Source of the DNA: Clostridia bacterium
Lineage (GTDB): Bacteria > Bacillota > Clostridia > Christensenellales > CAG-1252
Assembly: GCA_016296985.1 (NCBI GenBank)
Contig: JAEDHM010000056.1
Span: forward strand, 1 to 8,960
Direction: 5' to 3'
DNA: 8,960 nt
The translations under genes were made by a program, and so were the position numbers. Each line of letters starts with the position of its first letter. Position 1 is the first letter of the stretch. The notes under the pieces were generated by a model that saw only the letters and a program-made list of their open reading frames with translations, had not been told where the DNA came from and made no database searches. Shown piece after piece: positions 5,749 through 8,960 of the stretch.

Positions 5749-5777
5749 TTCTAAAACCTCGTTTGTTCGCATAGAAT
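5749..5777 (+). promoter_or_regulatory. Candidate promoter of glmM inside the hairpin
   Basis: TTCTAA (3 of 6 to the -35 consensus), 17-nt spacer and TAGAAT (5 of 6). The predicted start near 5784 would yield a 10-nt leader and bypass the hairpin's left arm. The weak -35 makes this tentative, but glmM needs a promoter here if the hairpin terminates upstream transcription. Confidence 0.35.
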
Positions 5778-5793
5778 AAGCGAGGATTTTTTT
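5757..5793 (+). terminator. Terminator-like hairpin abutting the glmM start codon
   Basis: CCTCGTTTGTTC (5757-5768), loop GCATA and GAATAAGCGAGG (5774-5785) form a 12-bp stem with two G-U pairs, then A and seven T. The ATG of glmM follows with no gap. The right arm holds the glmM Shine-Dalgarno (GCGAGGA). It can end the VWA-like transcript, and in a read-through RNA it would hide the ribosome site. Confidence 0.75.
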
Positions 5794-7044
5794 ATGCAAA
5801 AATTTGGAACGGACGGTATAAGAGGAATTTACAAAAGCACCCTTTTTGAGGAAGACGCCTACGCTTTGGGATACGCCCTTTCCCTTTTTGGGAAAAGGCT
5901 TGTGGTAGCGAGGGATACCCGTATAAGCGGTGAAAGACTTAAGCGTGCCCTTGCCCTTGGTTTTTCCTATTTGGGTGGCGAAGTTTTTGACGGTGGTATT
6001 TTGCCTACCCCTGCCCTTTTCTTTGGGGTAAGGGCTTTGGACGCTGATTTTGGTGTTGAGATTACCGCATCACACAATCCCCCCGAGTACAACGGACTTA
6101 AGGTTTTTTCAAGGGAGGGCAAGCCTTCGAGAGATTTTCTCAACCTGGTTGAGGAGAAAATGAAAAAGGTTCCCGAAAATCGCAACCTTTCCTCCCTTCA
6201 CCCCATAAACCTTGCAGAAGGCTATATCAACTTTCTTCTTGAAAAATGCGGTAATTTGAAGGGATTGAAAATCGCCCTCGACACCGCAAACGGCGCTTGT
6301 TCCCCTATCGCAGGCAAGGTTTTTGAAAGACTTGGGGCAGAGGTGGTGCTTTTGTCAAATAAAGGCGATGGCAATTTGATAAACCAAAATTGCGGAGCGT
6401 TATTTCCTCAATCCTTGCAAAAAGCGGTGGTAGAAAATAATTGCCATTTCGGTTTCGCCTTTGACGGCGACGGTGATAGGGTGATAGGCGTAACCCAAAA
6501 GGGGGAACTTTTTGACGGCGACAGTATTCTTTTTGCGTTAGGCAAGGCAATCAAGGATAAAGGTTTGCTTTGCGGTAACGCCGTTGTCGCTACAAAGGTT
6601 TCCTCTTTCGCCCTTGAGGAAAAACTGAACGAGGAAGGGATTACCCTCTTTTACTCAGAGGTAGGCGACAGCGCCGTTGCGGAAGAAATGAAAAACCGCA
6701 ACCTTATCCTTGGGGGCGAAAAGGCAGGTCATATCCTTTTGGACGAAGGTACGGGGGACGGTCTTAAAATTGCCCTCGCCCTTTCCCAACTGTTGAAAAG
6801 CGGTTTTGATTTGATGCGTTGCCTTTTGCCTACCTATCCCCGTTTTGAAAAAAACCTTCCCCTAAGCGCAACCCTTTCCACCCCCTTGTTTTACAAAAAG
6901 GTAGAAAAGGTTAAAGATATCCTCAAGGGCAAGGGGAAAATCATCGTCCGCCCCTCGGGTACCGAACCTCTCCTTCGCATCTTGATTGAAACAAAGGATG
7001 AAGCCTTGCTATCTCAGGCGGTGAAAATCTTAGGATATTGTTAA
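5794..7044 (+). CDS. glmM: Phosphoglucosamine mutase (alpha-D-phosphohexomutase family)
   Basis: GlmM interconverts glucosamine-6-phosphate and glucosamine-1-phosphate on the way to UDP-GlcNAc, peptidoglycan's precursor, in the cytoplasm. All four phosphohexomutase active-site loops are present: FGTDGIRG at the N-terminus (4-11), ITASHNPPEYNGLKVF with phosphoserine S93 (90-105), the magnesium loop DGDGDR (224-229), the sugar loop GGEKAGHIL (307-315), and the phosphate loop RPSGTEPLLR (386-395). The FGTDGIRG start and GGE-GHIL context fit GlmM better than PMM/PGM. It has 416 residues against roughly 445-450 for most GlmM, and the sugar loop has Lys-Ala where GlmM usually has Gln-Ser. GCGAGGA lies 7 nt before ATG but within a hairpin. 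It is not beside cdaA-ybbR, its frequent neighbours in Firmicutes. A phosphomannomutase-like specificity cannot be excluded. Confidence 0.85.
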   Translation: MQKFGTDGIRGIYKSTLFEEDAYALGYALSLFGKRLVVARDTRISGERLKRALALGFSYLGGEVFDGGILPTPALFFGVRALDADFGVEITASHNPPEYNGLKVFSREGKPSRDFLNLVEEKMKKVPENRNLSSLHPINLAEGYINFLLEKCGNLKGLKIALDTANGACSPIAGKVFERLGAEVVLLSNKGDGNLINQNCGALFPQSLQKAVVENNCHFGFAFDGDGDRVIGVTQKGELFDGDSILFALGKAIKDKGLLCGNAVVATKVSSFALEEKLNEEGITLFYSEVGDSAVAEEMKNRNLILGGEKAGHILLDEGTGDGLKIALALSQLLKSGFDLMRCLLPTYPRFEKNLPLSATLSTPLFYKKVEKVKDILKGKGKIIVRPSGTEPLLRILIETKDEALLSQAVKILGYC

Positions 7045-7059
7045 ACTTTTCCCCTTTTG

Positions 7060-7068
7060 TGGTATAAT
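7060..7068 (+). promoter_or_regulatory. Extended -10 promoter of the kinase-like gene, predicted leaderless
   Basis: TGG plus a perfect TATAAT (7063-7068), then six bases (ACCCTT) to the ATG at 7075. A poor -35 (TTAAAC, 7041-7046, spacing 16) is upstream. Predicted +1 is the A of the start codon. The promoter begins only 16 bp after the glmM stop, so the gene is probably transcribed apart from glmM. Confidence 0.75.
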
Positions 7069-7074
7069 ACCCTT

Positions 7075-7569
7075 ATGGAATTTTTTGAGATTGAGGGTAA
7101 AAGATATCATATAAAATCCCTTTTGGGTAAGGGAAAAGGCGGTTATTCTTACTTGGTTGAAGGTAACGGTTTGTTTGTTGTGAAAAAGATACACCACGAG
7201 CCTTGCGACTACTACACCTTTGGAAACAAGATGGAAGCGGAAATTTTTTGTTACAACAAGCTTTCTTCTCTTGGTGTGGTGATGCCAAAAATGCTTGCCT
7301 TTGATTTGAATCAAGAATTGATTTTGAAAGAGTATATCGAGGGCGACACCGTGATGGAGTTGGTACAACGAAAAGAAATGAAAGAGGACTACGTAAGGCA
7401 AATGAGGAATATTTGCAAAACCCTTTATGCAAACCATACCAATATCGACTACTACCCAACCAATTTTGTGGTAAAAGAGGGAATTCTCTTTTACGTTGAT
7501 TACGAATGTAACGACTATGATGAAAAGTGGAACTTTGAAAATTGGGGTATAAAATACTGGTTACCCTAA
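7075..7569 (+). CDS. Small protein-kinase-like (RIO/APH-fold) protein
   Basis: A 164-residue cytoplasmic protein with compact kinase-fold features: glycine-rich loop LLGKGKGGYSYLVE (16-29), ATP-contact lysine in FVVKKI (34-39), helix-C glutamate in KMEAEIFCYNKL (52-63), hinge-like LKEYIEG (84-90), catalytic-type IDYYPTNFVV (124-133, D125 and N130) and metal-binding VDYE (141-144). This spacing resembles the HGDLHPGNILV/DFE pattern of APH/RIO/lipopolysaccharide-kinase-type proteins. Only 22 residues follow the metal-binding Asp, so the C-lobe is minimal and the target is unknown. A longer reading from TTG at 7057 exists, but ATG 7075 is chosen since TTG 7057 precedes the -10 box. No Shine-Dalgarno is present. 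It ends before a strong terminator. Confidence 0.8.
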   Translation: MEFFEIEGKRYHIKSLLGKGKGGYSYLVEGNGLFVVKKIHHEPCDYYTFGNKMEAEIFCYNKLSSLGVVMPKMLAFDLNQELILKEYIEGDTVMELVQRKEMKEDYVRQMRNICKTLYANHTNIDYYPTNFVVKEGILFYVDYECNDYDEKWNFENWGIKYWLP

Positions 7570-7632
7570 ATTGCTACCCATCAACTTTCCAAACTACTTT
7601 CCAATGTTGAAACAGGCTTTTGAGCGTAATTT

Positions 7633-7676
7633 ACTCCTTTTCCCCAAGTTTTGGGACAAAAGGAGTTTTTCTTTTG
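7633..7676 (+). terminator. Rho-independent terminator of the kinase-like gene
   Basis: ACTCCTTTT (7633-7641) pairs with AAAAGGAGT (7658-7666), with an upper CCCAA/TTGGG stem separated by a small internal loop. It is followed by TTTTCTTTT. It starts 64 bases after the stop codon and closes the transcription unit. Confidence 0.85.
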
Positions 7677-7738
7677 TTGTTTATGGCGAAAAGGGTGCTA
7701 TATTGACTTTAGTGTGCTAATATAAAGGAAATATCCTT

Positions 7739-7783
7739 GTTAGAGGATTGGGCAAAAACCTCTTGCCCTTAAAACTATCTAAC
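7739..7783 (+). other. Possible structured RNA with two mutually exclusive hairpins
   Basis: Outer GTTAGA (7739-7744) pairs with TCTAAC (7778-7783), enclosing a GGGCAA/TTGCCC hairpin (7750-7755, 7763-7768). The hairpin loop contains CCTC, complementary to GAGG at 7743-7746; AGAGG/CCTCT (7742-7746, 7759-7763) is a competing stem. No known riboswitch class is recognised. It lies in the gene-free stretch 7570-8000, between the kinase terminator and repeat copy E. No good promoter was found for it. Pairings are seen; RNA function is inference. Confidence 0.3.
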
Positions 7784-7820
7784 AAAATAATAAACAAAAC
7801 GGCTCACGGTCAGAGGCAAC

Positions 7821-7986
7821 GGCTCCACAGGGTAGACGGTTAATTAAAACCTTCAACGGTTGAGGTGAAAACAAAGGGAAAGACAACTTTCAAAGGCGCA
7901 TACCGGTGACGGTCCGTAACTGGGAAAATTGCGGAGTATTTCAGTTTGTTTTGCCCTCAAGAACAAGCGGATACCGTGGAGGAGCC
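7821..7986 (+). repeat. Modular inverted-repeat element, copy E (166 bp)
   Basis: Left GGCTCCACAGGGTAGACGG and inverted right GGCTCCTCCACGGTATCCG pair with one gap. Inside, in the family order, are TTCAACGGTTGAGGTGAAAA, GGGAAAGACAACTTTC, GGCGCATACCGGTGACGG, TCCGTAACTGGGAAAATTGC, GGAGTATTTC and TTTTGCCCTCAAGAAC. It is more diverged than copy C but keeps all modules. The right end stops 14 bp before the sigma-factor ATG, so it forms that gene's immediate upstream region. Confidence 0.75.
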
Positions 7987-8000
7987 ACAAAAAAGGAAAA

Positions 8001-8540
8001 ATGAGTAAGGTCGACGTAAATCTTGTAAACAAATGTCTTTTCAAGATCGCCTATGGTGATGAAAAAGCGGTCACCGTCCTTTTTCACGCCCTTTCGCCTA
8101 CCTTACGTTATATCGCGCGCAAGTACATACCCGATAAAGAACAAGCCGAGGATTTGGTGCAGGACTTTTGGGCGGATATAGAAAAAATTGCAAAAGGTTT
8201 TGTTCGCGCCGAAAACGGTTTTAACTACCTTGTCAAGGTGATGAACCGACGGGCGATCAACCGATATAAAAAACTGAGCAAGGAAAAAGCGAGGGTTAGG
8301 CCGGTTGACCTCGAACTTGACGGCAGGTGCGAAGATTTCAGCGAAAAATACGCCTTGCAACAAATGGTGCAAAGCGCCCTTGAAAAACTTGAAGAGGTTG
8401 AGAGGATAATAATCGAAGAAAGCTATTTTGAAAACAAAACGGTAAGAGAGATTGGAAAGGATTTGGATATTCCAAAATCCACGGTGGCTCGCATAAAGCA
8501 AAAAGCCTTAGACAAACTGAAAACCCTTTTAAAAGAATGA
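8001..8540 (+). CDS. ECF-type (sigma-70 family) RNA polymerase sigma factor
   Basis: A 179-residue alternative sigma factor with the two-domain ECF layout. Region 2 spans about 13-95 and includes the core-binding and -10-recognition helix KEQAEDLVQDFWADIEKI (46-63) and the NRRAINRYKKL segment. Region 4 spans about 125-177, with the helix-turn-helix NKTVREIGKDLDIPKS, then TVARIKQKALDKL (145-173), for -35 recognition. No region 3 or C-terminal extension is seen. The start is ATG 8001, not the in-frame TTG further upstream, since homology begins after it and AAGGA (7993-7997) lies 3 nt before; GGAGG from the repeat end lies 18 nt before. It overlaps the next gene by ATGA, so the two are translationally coupled, as is usual for a sigma and its anti-sigma factor. 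No ECF-type promoter could be assigned. Confidence 0.92.
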   Translation: MSKVDVNLVNKCLFKIAYGDEKAVTVLFHALSPTLRYIARKYIPDKEQAEDLVQDFWADIEKIAKGFVRAENGFNYLVKVMNRRAINRYKKLSKEKARVRPVDLELDGRCEDFSEKYALQQMVQSALEKLEEVERIIIEESYFENKTVREIGKDLDIPKSTVARIKQKALDKLKTLLKE

Positions 8541-8960
8541 GTATGGACGAGAGAAAAGTTGATGAAATTTTAAATACCTATGCAAGCCTTTTCGAGGGTG
8601 ATATTGAAAAGGACTTAAGCAAGTATAGGGAAAAGCAAAAAAAGAAAAAGCCCAAAAAGGAAAGAAGAGAGTTTTCCTTCTCTTTCAAGCGCTTTGCTCC
8701 CCTATTTGTTTCCCTTGCCTTGGTGGCCGTTGTCTTGGTGGTTGCAATACCCAATCTTATCCCCTTCAAAAATGACGAGGGAACGAACAGCCCCTCCGGC
8801 GACGTAATGGCACCCGGGGATATTGGCGGAGAAATGGGTGGAGATTCGGCAAGCCCTGAAAACGTCTTTTTCAAGGAAAGCGAACTCTCTCACCTTTTAA
8901 GCGGTAGCAATCTTGAGGTCGAAATTGAAGAACTTGCCCCAAATTACCAAATTGCATTGG
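8537..8960 (+). CDS. Single-pass membrane protein, probable anti-sigma factor (partial, runs off the window)
   Basis: The frame opens at ATG 8537, which overlaps the sigma stop (ATGA), with a second ATG at 8543. It stays open to the window end, 141 codons. The N-terminal ~50 residues are cytoplasmic and highly charged, with a Lys/Arg-rich stretch (33-44). A hydrophobic segment at about 53-77 (FAPLFVSLALVAVVLVVAIP...) is followed by a Gly/Ser/Pro/acidic linker and a likely external domain. Positive charges before the segment predict an N-in orientation. This, with the coupling to the ECF gene, fits an anti-sigma factor that holds the sigma at the membrane and senses an outside signal. No ZAS zinc motif (HxxxCxxC) is seen in the N-terminus, so the binding mode is not of that class. 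The function is inferred mainly from context. Confidence 0.75.
   Translation, partial: MSMDERKVDEILNTYASLFEGDIEKDLSKYREKQKKKKPKKERREFSFSFKRFAPLFVSLALVAVVLVVAIPNLIPFKNDEGTNSPSGDVMAPGDIGGEMGGDSASPENVFFKESELSHLLSGSNLEVEIEELAPNYQIAL

Noticed and set aside
7057..7074. TTG start extending the kinase-like protein by six residues
   Set aside because: TTG 7057 lies upstream of the -10 box, so it would not be in the transcript from the extended -10 promoter, and the extra residues show no family match.
7703..7726. TTGACT with TAATAT/TATAAA as a promoter
   Set aside because: The boxes are only 9-12 bp apart, too close for a sigma-70 promoter, and the -10 match is poor.
7742..7783. PreQ1-I riboswitch or H-type pseudoknot
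   Set aside because: AGAGG/CCTCT followed by an A-rich tail looks superficially similar, but the loop and tail do not match the PreQ1 consensus. Zero bases between the second strands of the two stems also make a pseudoknot geometrically unlikely.
7929..8000. Upstream TTG start for the sigma factor
   Set aside because: The added residues are encoded by repeat copy E and do not resemble sigma sequence. ATG 8001 has its own purine-rich site.

Overview
The window looks like a chromosomal segment of an uncultured, AT-leaning member of the Firmicutes (Bacillota), most likely a Clostridia-type anaerobe. The grounds are SigA-type promoters (TTGACA-17-TACAAT twice), AGGAG Shine-Dalgarno sites, U-tailed hairpin terminators and the gene content. 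No rRNA, tRNA, CRISPR array or transposase gene is visible. The species cannot be named from this sequence.

Layout. Bases 1-67 hold two back-to-back terminators: one for a plus-strand gene outside the window and one for the minus-strand HU gene (106-384). A plus-strand hypothetical gene (572-1069) converges on trmO (minus, 1099-1764) across a shared terminator. A plus-strand HTH-WYL regulator (2009-2995) follows. Bases 2996-3775 carry no gene but are packed with repeats. A minus-strand methyltransferase/spermidine-synthase-like gene (3776-4678) comes next, then a divergent promoter region containing a 159-bp inverted-repeat element. After it lie a plus-strand VWA-like gene (5037-5666), a glmM-type phosphohexomutase (5794-7044) and a small kinase-like gene (7075-7569). 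A 431-bp gap then holds a terminator, a possible structured RNA and another repeat element. The window ends with an ECF-type sigma factor (8001-8540) and the start of a translationally coupled single-pass membrane protein (8537 onward), probably its anti-sigma factor.

The most unusual content is a family of small, diverged, modular inverted-repeat elements, seen at least five times: 3025-3103, 3323-3799, 4756-4914, 5679-5739 (partial) and 7821-7986, with a possible sixth relic near 1820-1897. Each intact copy has terminal inverted repeats (GGC..., with a TAGATA-like core). The ends flank a variable number of internal modules, so the family resembles a MITE or a pneumococcal BOX element. Copies touch gene expression: one supplies the last seven codons and stop of the methyltransferase, one lies between two divergent promoters, and one forms the 5' region of the sigma factor.

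A second theme is initiation without a usual leader. For trmO and the kinase-like gene, the predicted transcription start falls exactly on the A of ATG. The methyltransferase has a predicted 6-nt leader. glmM starts directly after a terminator-like hairpin and U-tract, and the hairpin's 3' arm contains its Shine-Dalgarno sequence. Apart from the sigma/anti-sigma pair, the genes look individually transcribed and share no clear pathway; they mix housekeeping (HU, TrmO, GlmM) with regulators.
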